This document shows positions 17,316 through 27,442 of a stretch of 64,000 nt of DNA, piece after piece. Origin of the DNA: Nocardia sp. BMG51109. GTDB taxonomy: Bacteria; Actinomycetota; Actinomycetes; Mycobacteriales; Mycobacteriaceae. The stretch spans positions 2,666,001-2,730,000 of the forward strand of contig NZ_JAFQ01000004.1 of the NCBI RefSeq assembly GCF_000526215.1, written 5' to 3'. The notes beneath the pieces were generated by a model. The model saw nothing but the letters and a program-made list of their open reading frames with translations, had not been told where the DNA came from and searched no databases. The position numbers and the translations under genes are program-made. Position 1 is the first letter of the stretch. The number at the start of each line of letters is the position of its first letter.

Positions 17316-17971
17316 CGGACCAGCAGCCAAGGCTCGTTGTGGCGGTAGAAACTCGACCGCGGCACCGTCCGGCCGCTGTTGATGCCGTCCCGGGTCACCA
17401 CCGCGCCCGGCGAACCCAGCTGGACGGCTCGCCCGGCCGCCCAGCGGCGCTTGCGCAGCCCGCGCACGGCGGTGGCGCGCAGCCCCGGCATGTCCAGCGT
17501 CGGCGAGACGTGCAGGGCGCCGACCTTTCCGGTGAACAACCGGAAATCGTCGATATAGGCCTCACCCTCCAGCTTGCCGCCGTGCGGGCCGTGCACGGTG
17601 GCCCGGCCGACCAGCACCTGTCCGGTGTCGTCGCGGATCAGCGGGGTCGGGGCCGGCTTGCCCTCCAGCGCGCGCTTGGCGGCCGCGGATCCGGTGCCGG
17701 TCTGATAGGCGCGCGAGCCGTAGGTGCGGTCCACCGGAACGTAGCCGATCTCCACGCCCAGCCGGTCGGTGCGCAGCAGATGCGTGAGCACCGCCGCCAG
17801 GCCGGCGTCCTCGCCGAGGACGATCAGCCGCGGCAGGCTGTCGGCGGCCAGGACCGGGAGCAGCTCATCGAGGTCGGAGGTTTCCGGAATGGCCGAGGTC
17901 TGCGTCGTCGGCAATGATGCGAGCGCGATCGGTACCGGAGCACCATTGCAGCGGAGAACGTGGGTACTCAA
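17312..17971 (-). CDS. Conserved hypothetical protein (Rv0358-like)
   Basis: 219 residues when started at TTG 17971, which follows AAGGAGGG at 11 nt; this agrees with the length of about 215 of Rv0358. The frame is open for another 69 codons upstream but that part is Arg/Ala-rich and lies above the ribosome-binding site. Features: LPRLIVLGEDAGLAAVLTHLL and GYVPVDRTYGSRAYQTGTG, reminiscent of a diacylglycerol-kinase-like catalytic fold, but no catalytic assignment is justified. It overlaps the S2P gene by 4 bp, so the two proteins are probably made together. Confidence 0.75.
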   Translation of the reverse strand: MSTHVLRCNGAPVPIALASLPTTQTSAIPETSDLDELLPVLAADSLPRLIVLGEDAGLAAVLTHLLRTDRLGVEIGYVPVDRTYGSRAYQTGTGSAAAKRALEGKPAPTPLIRDDTGQVLVGRATVHGPHGGKLEGEAYIDDFRLFTGKVGALHVSPTLDMPGLRATAVRGLRKRRWAAGRAVQLGSPGAVVTRDGINSGRTVPRSSFYRHNEPWLLVR

Positions 17972-18223
17972 CTGCGGTACACCCTCCTTGAACCCGGCAA
18001 CTGCCCCGACAACTGCCCTGGCAACTGCTTGTCCTCGCTGCGCTCGGGCGGGCCCGGTTCGGCTCGCCTCCCGAGCCACCATAGCTGTGTTTATTCGGGC
18101 ACGCTCCGCTCGGCCGGGGGGTGTGCGGCGCCGGTCACGGTGGCCGCGGTCGCTGCCCGAATGGGCCGCAACCGCCATCTATTAGACTGTGCTCCCGGCC
18201 ACCGCCTCGGAAACGGCAGGTAG

Positions 18224-19558
<1,335 letters not shown>

Positions 19559-19678
19559 GCGCCGAGCTGTATCAGCGCGGCGTCTCACTGCCGAACAACG
19601 CGCAGCGCGAAACCGTGCATCGCGCAGCGCGCACTGCCCACCGGCTTGCGAATTATGCGGTGCCGCAGGTGATTTCGG

Positions 19679-21169
19679 TCAGTAGCAGGTGAAGGGGGCC
19701 AGCGGCTCCGCGGCGTGGGGGGTGAGGGCGGTGTAGGCGGCGGCGATGGCCTTGACGGCCAGGCGGAGGTCGTTCTCGTCGTGGGTGAAGGGGATGCGCA
19801 GGAAGCGCTCGAAGGCGCCCTGGACGCCGAAACGTGGTCCGGCGGCGAGTAGTACGCCGTGGTTGGGGGCGGTGGCGGCGAGGGCGGTCGAGACCGGGGT
19901 GGGTAGCTGGACCCAGAGCGACATGCCGCCGGCGCCGGGGACGGCATGCCAGTCCGGCAGTTCCTCGGCCAGGGTGTCGAGCAGCGCGGCGCGGCGGCTG
20001 CGCAGCTGGTCGCGGCGGCGGGACAGGATGGTGTCGGCCTGGCCGAGCAGGTGCGCCGTCGCCAGCTGGTCCATCACGGGGGTGCCGAGGTCGACCGTCG
20101 AGCGGGTGCCGAGCAGCTTGGTGATCAGCGCCTGGTTGGCCCGCACCCAGCCCACGCGCAGGCCGCCCCAGAACGACTTCGAGGCCGAACCGATCGTCAC
20201 GATCTCCGAACCGCGCGCGAAAGCCGCTGCCGGAAGCGGGGTCTCACCGTCGAGCTGCTGATCGGCCATGGATTCGTCGACGATCACCGTCATCCGGGTC
20301 TCGCGGGCGATGGCGGCCAGTTCGGCGCGGCCCTCGGCGCTCATCAGCAGGCCGGTCGGGTTGTTGAAGTCGGGCACCAGATAAGCGGTGCCGGCCGCGG
20401 TCTGCCGTGCGGCACTGCGGATTCCGTCGAGATCCCAGGCGGCGTCGGGGTGTTCCGGGCACAGCGGCACCGGCACCGGGCGGGCGCCGACGTCGCGGAT
20501 CGCCTCGATCGCGTTCGGGTAGGTGGGGTGATCGATGAGCACCCGTTCGGCCGGCGCGGTGAGCACGTTCAGCAGCAGCCGCAGGCCGTGCTGGGCGCCG
20601 AGGGTGACCAGGATCTGGTCCGGGTCGGTGGGCAGGCCGCGCTCGGTGTAACGGCGGGCGATCGCCTCGCGCAGCGGCAGCACGCCGACCGGATCCATGC
20701 CGTGCGTGCCCAGGTAGATCGGAAGACCTTGCAGCGCGGCCGAATACGCGTCGTTCATCTCCGGTGGTGCGTACATCGCGGCGTAGGTCAGATCGATCGT
20801 CGGCAGCTCGCCCGGTGACATCGTCACGAGGATGCTGCGGGACGGCTTGCTGCCGTCGTGCTTCACGTCGTCCGGGAGCGCCACCGTGCTGCGCGAGCCC
20901 TGCCGGCTGATCAGGTAGCCGTTCTCGCGGAGCAGCGCGTACGCGGAGGTGACCGTGGTGCGGCTGACGCCGAGGGTGGTGGCCAGATCGCGCTCGCTGG
21001 GCAGTGCGACGCCCAGCGGTGCGCGGCCGTCGTGGATCAGCAGCCGGATGCTCTCGGCCAGCGCGAGATACGCCGGGCGCGACGTGCGTCGCTGCGCGCC
21101 CGCTTCGTCCTGCCGCCACCGGCCGAGATCGCGGGCCAGGGTGGCAGCGCCGATCACACGTATCGCCAT
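19679..21169 (-). CDS. MocR-type regulator (GntR winged helix + class I aminotransferase-like domain)
   Basis: 496 residues from ATG 21169. The GntR-type helix-turn-helix covers about 25-95 (LPSERDLATTLGVSRTTVTSAYALLRENGYL). The fold-type I aminotransferase domain covers about 130-490 with the PLP lysine in SASKSFWGG and the aspartate in VPDFNNPTG. MocR proteins (PdxR, TauR, YczR) use PLP or PLP-amino acid adducts as signals. The N-terminus resembles the YczR group, normally paired with the YczE membrane protein, which is absent here. Instead two small membrane-protein genes are divergent from it and are the natural candidate targets. Confidence 0.85.
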   Translation of the reverse strand: MAIRVIGAATLARDLGRWRQDEAGAQRRTSRPAYLALAESIRLLIHDGRAPLGVALPSERDLATTLGVSRTTVTSAYALLRENGYLISRQGSRSTVALPDDVKHDGSKPSRSILVTMSPGELPTIDLTYAAMYAPPEMNDAYSAALQGLPIYLGTHGMDPVGVLPLREAIARRYTERGLPTDPDQILVTLGAQHGLRLLLNVLTAPAERVLIDHPTYPNAIEAIRDVGARPVPVPLCPEHPDAAWDLDGIRSAARQTAAGTAYLVPDFNNPTGLLMSAEGRAELAAIARETRMTVIVDESMADQQLDGETPLPAAAFARGSEIVTIGSASKSFWGGLRVGWVRANQALITKLLGTRSTVDLGTPVMDQLATAHLLGQADTILSRRRDQLRSRRAALLDTLAEELPDWHAVPGAGGMSLWVQLPTPVSTALAATAPNHGVLLAAGPRFGVQGAFERFLRIPFTHDENDLRLAVKAIAAAYTALTPHAAEPLAPFTCY

Positions 21170-21205
21170 GCAGGCCAGTATTGCGCTGCTGGATATGTAT
21201 TTCAA
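21170..21205 (-). promoter_or_regulatory. Promoter of the MocR gene
   Basis: On the minus strand TTGAAA (21205-21200), 17 bp, AATACT (21182-21177), then 7 nt to ATG 21169. This is a near-consensus sigma-70-type promoter whose start point would coincide with the start codon, so the mRNA would lack a leader. It supports ATG 21169 over the upstream TTG at 21205, which is itself the -35. Confidence 0.55.
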
Positions 21206-21231
21206 GTCCAGTTAGGGCGCATGCTCAGGGC

Positions 21232-21408
21232 ATGGCTGCACTTCTTGTGATCGGGATATTCGTCGTGGTGTCGGCCGCCGCCGTTCGTGACTACGCGCCT
21301 CGGCCCGGCGAACGCCGGGCTTTCCAGCGCGCCGCGTTGCGGGCCCGGCACTCGCTCACCGACTGGGACGCGTCATACGCCGACGGGCGGCGAGAGGGGC
21401 CGGCATGA
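21232..21408 (+). CDS. 58-residue membrane protein, first of overlapping paralogous pair
   Basis: An N-terminal membrane helix (MAALLVIGIFVVVSAAAV) is followed by a basic segment with the motif YAPRPGERRAFQR, then SLTDWDASYADGRRE. The next gene repeats this plan (YAPKRGERAAELF, then ADWSLSYYDDQRQ), so the two are paralogs. It is divergent from the MocR gene, 62 bp apart. Stop and next start overlap as ATGA. Family not recognised. Confidence 0.55.
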   Translation: MAALLVIGIFVVVSAAAVRDYAPRPGERRAFQRAALRARHSLTDWDASYADGRREGPA

Positions 21409-21677
21409 TCTCCTTCTGCGCGACGCTGGCGGTTGTCGTGCTGTTCGCGGTGGTCGTGTACCACTACGCGCCCAAGCGCGGCGAGCGCGCCGCGGAGCTG
21501 TTCGAGCGGTACCGCCCGCACGCGCCGATGGCCGACTGGTCGCTGTCGTACTATGACGACCAGCGCCAGTACTCGGAGCTGACCGCGATCCGGGCCCGCC
21601 GGGAGTCCGAGCCGGACGAGGGCGGGGAGGCCGGCCGGGCGGTGCGCGGCACCGATCGCGAAGAGGTCCAGTTCTGA
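21405..21677 (+). CDS. 90-residue membrane protein, second of overlapping paralogous pair
   Basis: A membrane helix at residues 3-21 (SFCATLAVVVLFAVVVY) is followed by HYAPKRGERAAELFERY and an acidic C-terminal tail (ESEPDEGGEAG). Its ATG overlaps the TGA of the first copy. The shared motif Y-A-P-x-x-G-E-R directly after the helix and D-W-x-x-S-Y about 25 residues later define the pair. No known family assigned; small single-pass proteins of this kind could act as subunits or regulators of a membrane complex. Confidence 0.6.
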   Translation: MISFCATLAVVVLFAVVVYHYAPKRGERAAELFERYRPHAPMADWSLSYYDDQRQYSELTAIRARRESEPDEGGEAGRAVRGTDREEVQF

Positions 21678-21730
21678 ACTACTGGCCTGGTCGAGTCGGA
21701 ATTGTCGGTGTCAGGGTGCAGACTGGCCCC

Positions 21731-22276
21731 ATGCCAGCATCGGGTCGCCTCGCCGGGGCGCTGTTCGATACCGCGATCGGCCCCTGTGCCGTCGCGTGGG
21801 CCGAGACCGGCGTCGTCCGGTTCCTTCTTCCCGAAGCCACCGCCGAGGCCACCAGGTCGCGGCTGCTGCGGGGCTCCGGAGTACGCGAAACCGAACCGCC
21901 CGAGCCGATCTCGGAGGCCATCGCGGGCGTCCGCGCCCACCTGTCGGGCACCCTGGACGATCTGCGGTGGATCCGGCTGGACCAGAGCGGGAGTCCGGAA
22001 TTCCACCGCGCCGTCTACGAGGTCACCCGGGCCATCGATCCGGGCCACACGCTCAGCTACGGCCAGGTCGCCGACCGCATCGGAATGCCCGGCGCCGCAC
22101 AGGCCGTCGGCCAGGCATTGGGCCGCAACCCGATCCCCCTGATCGTCCCGTGCCACCGGGTCCTGGCCGCCGACCACGGCCTGCACGGCTTCTCCGCCCC
22201 CGGCGGCCTCACCGCCAAGCAGCACCTGCTCGCGATCGAGCGCACATCGGGTTTCGGCGAGCCGACCCTGTTCTGA
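21731..22276 (+). CDS. ogt: Methylated-DNA-protein-cysteine methyltransferase
   Basis: 181 residues from ATG 21731. The C-terminal domain has the acceptor motif IPLIVPCHRVLA with the alkyl-accepting cysteine, the preceding SYGQVADRIGMPGAAQAVG recognition helix and the asparagine hinge GRNP. It directly reverses O6-alkylguanine by suicidal transfer to cysteine. The N-terminal domain is the usual poorly conserved roadblock-like half. Function is secure; the symbol is used in the generic sense. Confidence 0.92.
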   Translation: MPASGRLAGALFDTAIGPCAVAWAETGVVRFLLPEATAEATRSRLLRGSGVRETEPPEPISEAIAGVRAHLSGTLDDLRWIRLDQSGSPEFHRAVYEVTRAIDPGHTLSYGQVADRIGMPGAAQAVGQALGRNPIPLIVPCHRVLAADHGLHGFSAPGGLTAKQHLLAIERTSGFGEPTLF

Positions 22277-22631
22277 ACGCCGCAGAGCCTCGCCATACCC
22301 TTGCCCCGTCCTCCCCGGCGCGACGCATCCCGTCATACCGGCACGCTCCGACCGGGATCTCGCTGCGGATTCCGGGCCACACCGACTTCGGGCCGAAGCC
22401 GGGAAGCCGGACCGGCGACAACACCGGCGTGCGGGATGACTGTCCGATCCTGTTTCACCGGGACCTGGCCTCGGAACTGGAGAGTCGCGGTCGGGGCAAC
22501 CGGGTGCACTATATGGTCAGCACAACCGCTCGGTAAGCGGCAATACAGTGCGTTCGGTCGTGCCGAAGGCCGTCGCCGCGCGCAGGCTGAGCGCTGCGGT
22601 TCTTCGACGACCTCCGGCAGGCCGGCATTGA
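22277..22631. other. Intergenic region without recognised content
   Basis: 355 bp between ogt and the convergent secreted-protein gene. Open frames across it have no ribosome-binding site, family motif or conserved length. No strong hairpin was found by eye. Confidence 0.5.
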
Positions 22632-23114
22632 TCAGTTGGCGAGCGGGGCGAACCGGTAGACGGTGGGTGCATCGGAGTCGACCGGTTCCGGCATCGCCGG
22701 CGTCGTGTATCGGTAATTGCCGGTGGTGTCGGTGCGGCAGGTCAGCGTGATAGTGAAGTCGGTCGGTTCCGGCGTGGTGTGTTCGGTGCTGTTGAATACC
22801 GCGACGCCGGGCGCGGGGTCCTCGCGGGCGTAGGTGGCTTCACGCCATCCGCTGACCCCGACGACCGAGTAGCGGTATGCGGCGGGACCAGTGAATCGGA
22901 CCAGCGTCAGGTTGTCGCCGCGTACCCCGGCCGGAACAGCCGCGGCATTGCCCCACAGAACCAGCATCTGGCCGGTCGGGTCCGCGGGCACCATGCAGGT
23001 GGGCGTGGTTTCCGGTTCGGCGTGTGCGGCGCCTGCGGCCAGGGGCAGCGCGGCCAGCATGGTCACAGTCGATACGGTCACAGTCGATGCGAGGGTGTGT
23101 GCGAGGGCCTTCAT
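22632..23114 (-). CDS. Secreted hypothetical protein in the sulfatase operon
   Basis: 160 residues with a clear Sec signal peptide: MKALAHTLASTVTVSTVTML, an Ala/Leu core and cleavage after AHA (about residue 32). The mature part (about 128 residues) has two cysteines (PTCMVP and LTCRTD) and beta-rich segments (AAYRYSVVGVSGW, FTITLTCRTDTTGNYRY). AAGGAG lies 6 nt before the ATG. It is the last gene downstream of the sulfatase and the 40-residue peptide, same strand, so it is likely co-expressed. No family recognised. Confidence 0.75.
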   Translation of the reverse strand: MKALAHTLASTVTVSTVTMLAALPLAAGAAHAEPETTPTCMVPADPTGQMLVLWGNAAAVPAGVRGDNLTLVRFTGPAAYRYSVVGVSGWREATYAREDPAPGVAVFNSTEHTTPEPTDFTITLTCRTDTTGNYRYTTPAMPEPVDSDAPTVYRFAPLAN

Positions 23115-23158
23115 TGCAGCTCCTTCGTCGTGAGGGCGGCGCGAGGGCCGCCGGGTCG

Positions 23159-23281
23159 TTACACAAGGCCGAACACGCTGAGGATGTAGACGATGTTGGC
23201 GGCGATGCTGGTGACCTCGTCGGCCAGAACCAATGCCGCAGAACCTAACTCGACCAGCCCCGCGGATAGCGATGCTGACAT
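23159..23281 (-). CDS. 40-residue hydrophobic peptide between sulfatase and secreted protein
   Basis: ATG 23281 is preceded by GGAGGAG at ideal spacing, the best ribosome-binding site in the neighbourhood. The product starts MSASLSAGLVELGSAALVLA, continues with DEVTSIAANIVYILSVFGLV and ends at TAA. It is almost entirely hydrophobic or small residues with a single acidic pair (DE) in the middle, so it is probably membrane-embedded, a single bent helix or two short ones. It lies 60 bp after the sulfatase stop and 44 bp before the secreted-protein gene on the same strand. Family not recognised. Confidence 0.6.
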   Translation of the reverse strand: MSASLSAGLVELGSAALVLADEVTSIAANIVYILSVFGLV

Positions 23282-23341
23282 GGTTGTCTCCTCCTGGTCG
23301 TTGGACGCCGATGACCGTTGACAGATGCCGGGGTGGTCGGT

Positions 23342-25846
23342 CTAGTTCTTGCTGAGTGCGGCGGCGTCCTTCTGCAGGTCGGCGAAGGATTCCTTACCGG
23401 TGTCGATGGTGACGCTCTGGATGGTTCCGCCGGCGAAGGTGCCGGGTGTGCGGTATTGCGAGGACACCGCATCGCCGCTGTCGTAGCCGACACACAAGCC
23501 GTCACCGGCGAGGGTGAACTTGCCGGTCTGCGCACGCATGGGGCCTTGGCCGACCGGGTTTCCGTCCAGATACAGCGTGGTGGTGCCTACGGATTCGCCG
23601 TTGTCCCCGCTCTTCTCGCGGGTGAACTCTATGCCCAGGGTGTGTTTACCCGGCGTCACCGGTGTCGAAGAGACGAAGTCTTGTTCCGGTGCGATGCCCA
23701 GGAAGTTGTAGACATAGTGCAGCTTCTCGTCCTTGACGAACAGCGCGTGACCGCCGAAGCGGGAACCGTGGGCGAAGACGACACCTTGGGCGTCGGGCCG
23801 GATGTCGACATTGGCCAGAATCTTGTAGGACTTGCCGCGGATATTGACCGCGACGCCTTCGGGGACCGGGGAGGTGCCGGGGTAGTAGACGTAGCGGTCA
23901 CGCGGCGGCTCGGACTGCGGGCGTTCGTTGCCGAGTTGCTCGACCGCCGTGCGGTCGTCGAGGGGAAGCACGTAGTTGTTCTCGGCTTCCTCGTTCCACG
24001 CGGCGATCAGCTCTTCGAGCTTGTCGGGATTCTCATCGGCGAGATTCTCGGACTCCGAACGGTCCTCGTCGACGTGGTAGAGCTCCCACGTGTCGTCATC
24101 GAAATGCCCCTTGTCGGACAGGGCGGCATGCACCGACGAGGCTTTCCAGCCGTCGACCCAGATGCCGCGGGTGCCCAGCATCGCGTAGTACTGGCGTTGC
24201 TTCCTGGTGGCGGCGTCGGCGTCATCGAAGCTGTAGCGCATCGAAACGCCATTGAGTGGATACTGTTTCACCCCGCGGAACTCTTCGGGCATTTTCAGGC
24301 CGATGACGTCATAGATGGTCGGCACGATGTCGGTGCAGTGATGGTATTGGTGGCGCAGTTCGCCCTTGGCCTTGATTCCCTTGGGCCAGTGGATGACCAG
24401 TGGGTCGCAGGTGCCGCCGGAGAACTGGGCGTAGCGCTTGAACATCTGGAACGGAGTGGAGAACGCCGCGGCCCAGCCGGTCGGGTAGTGGTTGTAGGTG
24501 TCGGGAGTGCCGAGGGTGTCGATGTATTTCATGTTCTCGGCGAGGTCGTCGGGGTAGCCGTTGAAGAATTTGTTCTCGTTGACCGAACCATTCGGCGACC
24601 CCTCGCCGGAAGCACCGTTGTCGGCGGCATACATCACCACGGTGTTGTCCAGCTGCCCGGTCTCTTCCAAGAAGTCGATGATTCGCCCCACCTGGGCATC
24701 GGTGTATTCGGAGAACCCGGCGAACACCTCGGCCATCCGAGCGAAGAGCCGCTTCTCGTCGGCGTTGAGCGAATCCCACGGGCGCACCGCATCAGCTTCC
24801 ACCGCAACATCTTTCGGCAGCGGATCGAGTGGGGTCAGGGCGGTGCCCTTGGGCATGATGCCCTTATCGATCATCCGCTCGAGCACCCATTCGCGGTAGG
24901 CGTCATAGCCGTCGTCGAACTGGCCCTTGTACTTGTCGGCGTACTCGGCCGGACTGTGGTGCGGGGCATGGTTGGCGCCCGGGCAGAACCACATGTACCA
25001 GGGCTTGGACGGATTGGACGAGCGCTGATCGCGAATCATCTTGATGGCGTTGTCGGCCAGATCCTTCGACAGGTGGTAACCCTGTTCGGGACCGGCCGGC
25101 TGGTCGATGAACCGGTTGTCTTCGACCAGATCGGGGTACCAGTTGTTGGTTTCCCCGCCGAGGAACCCGTAGAAGCGGTCGAAGCCCTTGGCCAGCGGCC
25201 ATTCCGATTTCGCGCCACCACTGGAGACGTCTTCTTCGGGGACGTTGTGGTTCTTGCCGACCCAGAACGTGCTGTAGCCGTTGTCCTGCAGGATCTGCCC
25301 CACTGTCGCGCACTGGGCGGGCAGGCGACCCGCCGCGCCCGGGAAACCGTTGGTGCCCTCGGTAATGGCAGCGAAACGGTTCACGTGATGATTACGGCCG
25401 GTCAACATGGTGGACCGGGTCGGCGAGCACAGCGCGGTGGTGTGCCACTGGGTATAGGTCAGTCCGTTGTCGGCCAGGCGCTGCAACGTCGGCATGTTGA
25501 CCCGCCCGCCGTAGGGGGACCAAGACGCCAAGCCGGTGTCGTCGAAGAGCACCACCAACACATTCGGCGCGCCATCGGGCGCCTTCTTCACCTCGAACGG
25601 CCGCCAGTCGGGCTTGGAATCGCGAATATCGAGTTCGATATCGCCGTCGAAGCCGTCGTTGATTCCAGTCCCGTAACCAGGCGGGCCGTTCTTGTCGTCG
25701 CTGCTGCAAGCGCCGAGCAGCGGCATCGCCGCGGCCCCCACGCCTGCCGCGGCGAAACCACCCAGGATCGAGCGCCTGGAAATGCGGGGCCGAGTGGCGG
25801 CCTCGGATTCGGACTCGTTAGGCGAATGATGCTCATCCGGCGTCAT
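23342..25846 (-). CDS. Arylsulfatase-type lipoprotein, Tat-exported
   Basis: 834 residues. The N-terminus has a twin-arginine motif SRRSILGGF (RR at 24-25) and a lipobox LLGAC with cysteine 47, predicting a Tat-translocated lipoprotein on the outer membrane face. The sulfatase domain has metal ligands in VLFDDTG and YAADNGASGEG. The signature CSPTRS places the modifiable cysteine at 140, which must be oxidised to formylglycine to hydrolyse sulfate esters. A C-terminal beta-sandwich-like region (about 650-834) carries LYLDGNPVG and GIEFTREKSG. It resembles M. tuberculosis AtsD/AtsA-type sulfatases. A TAGTCT hexamer 6 nt before the ATG suggests a leaderless mRNA. The FGE gene just upstream is broken. 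Confidence 0.9.
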   Translation of the reverse strand: MTPDEHHSPNESESEAATRPRISRRSILGGFAAAGVGAAAMPLLGACSSDDKNGPPGYGTGINDGFDGDIELDIRDSKPDWRPFEVKKAPDGAPNVLVVLFDDTGLASWSPYGGRVNMPTLQRLADNGLTYTQWHTTALCSPTRSTMLTGRNHHVNRFAAITEGTNGFPGAAGRLPAQCATVGQILQDNGYSTFWVGKNHNVPEEDVSSGGAKSEWPLAKGFDRFYGFLGGETNNWYPDLVEDNRFIDQPAGPEQGYHLSKDLADNAIKMIRDQRSSNPSKPWYMWFCPGANHAPHHSPAEYADKYKGQFDDGYDAYREWVLERMIDKGIMPKGTALTPLDPLPKDVAVEADAVRPWDSLNADEKRLFARMAEVFAGFSEYTDAQVGRIIDFLEETGQLDNTVVMYAADNGASGEGSPNGSVNENKFFNGYPDDLAENMKYIDTLGTPDTYNHYPTGWAAAFSTPFQMFKRYAQFSGGTCDPLVIHWPKGIKAKGELRHQYHHCTDIVPTIYDVIGLKMPEEFRGVKQYPLNGVSMRYSFDDADAATRKQRQYYAMLGTRGIWVDGWKASSVHAALSDKGHFDDDTWELYHVDEDRSESENLADENPDKLEELIAAWNEEAENNYVLPLDDRTAVEQLGNERPQSEPPRDRYVYYPGTSPVPEGVAVNIRGKSYKILANVDIRPDAQGVVFAHGSRFGGHALFVKDEKLHYVYNFLGIAPEQDFVSSTPVTPGKHTLGIEFTREKSGDNGESVGTTTLYLDGNPVGQGPMRAQTGKFTLAGDGLCVGYDSGDAVSSQYRTPGTFAGGTIQSVTIDTGKESFADLQKDAAALSKN

Positions 25847-25932
25847 AGCGGAAGACTATGGCTTGGGGGTGGGCGTTTCACGACGCCACTCCGACGCCGA
25901 ATCGCAGTCGCCGGTGCGAGCCGAAACGCTGT

Positions 25933-26755
25933 TCAGAGAACGTCTGCGCGCAGGATGCAGCGGAAGCCGAGGTGGCAGGTGGCGGTGTCTTCGGACTGGC
26001 TTCGGCGTGCGGCCGGGCGGTATCGCAGGCAGTAGTTCGGTGCGCACAGATACGAGCCGCCCTTGATCACCCGGTGCGGAAATCGTTCGCCGGGCTCCGG
26101 CGGAGCAGGCGCACTCGGTGCGCAGCACGAGCCCGCGACGACGCTGTGGCCGGGCACGTAGTAGTCGGTGGTCCATTCCCAGACGTTGCCCGTCATATCG
26201 AACAACCCGTACCCGTTGGGTGGATAGGTTCCGACCTTGGTGGTACAGGGCTGCGACGCTTGCCCTTTGCCGGGCACGAACTCCCAGGGGAAGCGGCCCA
26301 TCCAGGTGTTGGCCATTCGCCGGCCGTGCGGCGCGAATTCCTCGCCCCACGAGTAGGCCGCCTCCTCCAGCCCGCCGCGGGCCGCGAATTCCCATTGCGC
26401 CTCACTGGGCAAGGTCTTGCCCGCCCACTCGGCATAAGCCGCCGCGTCGGCGTAGGCCACCTGGGTCACCGGGTGCCGATCACGCCCGTCCAGGTTCGTC
26501 CCCGGTTCGCCGGGGTGACGCCAGCTCGCTCCCGGAACATAAGCCCACCACCGCCGCCAATCATTCAACGGCACAGGCCCGTTCGTCGCCCGAAACACCA
26601 AGTCCGCCCGGAAGCAGATCTGCCGGGTCGGCTCCGGGGAAGTCCGCGGGGTCGAGTTCGCGTTCAGCGACCGTGACGTACCCCGTGTCCCGGACGAAGC
26701 GGCCGAACGCGGCAGTGGTGACCGGATGGGTGTCCATCCAGAACGGCTCGACGGC
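25933..26755 (-). pseudogene. Formylglycine-generating enzyme (sulfatase-modifying factor), frameshifted and 5'-truncated
   Basis: The C-terminal three quarters is excellent FGE in one frame: DWRRWWAYVPGASWRHP, LPSEAQWEFAARGG, GLFDMTGNVWEWTTDYY and the catalytic block KGGSYLCAPNYCLRYRPAAR with both active cysteines. The preceding part (VEPFWMDTHPVTTAAFGRF, VRDTGYVTVAERELDPADF, ADLLPGG) is in another frame, and the two join near 26,600 only if one base is removed. The usual first 30-40 residues with the GGxFRMGS motif are found in no frame. FGE converts sulfatase cysteine to formylglycine and is the expected partner of the downstream sulfatase. A sequencing error could explain the frameshift but not the missing N-terminus. 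Confidence 0.75.
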
Positions 26756-26965
26756 GCCGCCGAGGCTTCGCTTATCGGCTGGGCGTCCACGGCGGCCCCG
26801 AGCTCTTCAAGCTCCACCCTCGTCGGCGAGAAATCGCGCGAACTCTGTCCGGCCGGCCGGAGCAACAACACATAATCGGTATTTGAGGACGTCTTCCGGC
26901 ACAGCGGGTCTGGTTCGGCAGAAGCGGACGTTCGCAGCGAGACGATGCTCTCGGTCCGGCCCGTG

Positions 26966-27442
26966 TCACTCGATCTGCTCGGCCAGCGCGACGAGGATGC
27001 CTGCGGGGCCGCGGAGGTAGCAGAGCCGGTAGCTGTTCTCGTACTGCACCAGCTCGCCGAGGAGTTCGGCTCCGTGTGGCCGCAAGCGGTCGAGGATGTC
27101 GTCGATGTCCTCGACGGCGAACATGATGCGGTGCATACCCAGCGTGTTCGCCGGAGCGCGCGGGTCACCGTCTCGGGTCGGCGGCGTCTGGTACTTGGTC
27201 AGCTCGAGCCGTCCGTGGCCGTCCGGGGTGCGCATCATCGCGATGTCCGATCGGACTCCCTCGAGGCCGACGAGGCGATCCACCGCGCTGCCCTCGACTG
27301 TCGCCTCACCTTCCAGTTCCAGTCCGAGTGCGGCGAAGTACGCCGTAGCAGCCGCGAGGTCGTCGACGACGATGGCGATGTTGTCCATCCGCTGGATGGT
27401 CCCGCGCCCGGGTCGGGGGCCTCGCTGGTCGGTGTCGTCCAC
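26966..27442 (-). CDS. VOC-superfamily protein (glyoxalase/dioxygenase fold)
   Basis: 158 residues from GTG 27442, with AGGAG 7 nt upstream. Two beta-alpha-beta-beta-beta modules: MDNIAIVVDDLAAATAYFAALGLELEG and LGMHRIMFAVEDIDDILDRL through YLRGPAGILVALAEQIE. A divalent metal site (His, Glu) is typical; a glutamate occurs near the end (AEQIE) and histidine in GMHRIMF. Specific substrate cannot be inferred. It lies just upstream of the FGE remnant on the same strand. Confidence 0.8.
   Translation of the reverse strand: MDDTDQRGPRPGRGTIQRMDNIAIVVDDLAAATAYFAALGLELEGEATVEGSAVDRLVGLEGVRSDIAMMRTPDGHGRLELTKYQTPPTRDGDPRAPANTLGMHRIMFAVEDIDDILDRLRPHGAELLGELVQYENSYRLCYLRGPAGILVALAEQIE

Noticed and set aside
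23318..26035. Plus-strand open frame of about 900 codons opposite the sulfatase gene
   Set aside because: It is an antisense shadow produced by high GC in the third codon position. It has no ribosome-binding site or family motif, and the minus strand encodes an unmistakable sulfatase.
26760..26890. Peptide YVLLLRPAGQSSRDFS above the FGE remnant as a YciI/DGPF protein fragment
   Set aside because: Similarity is limited to a few residues, there is no start codon and no conserved histidine-aspartate pair was seen; left unassigned.
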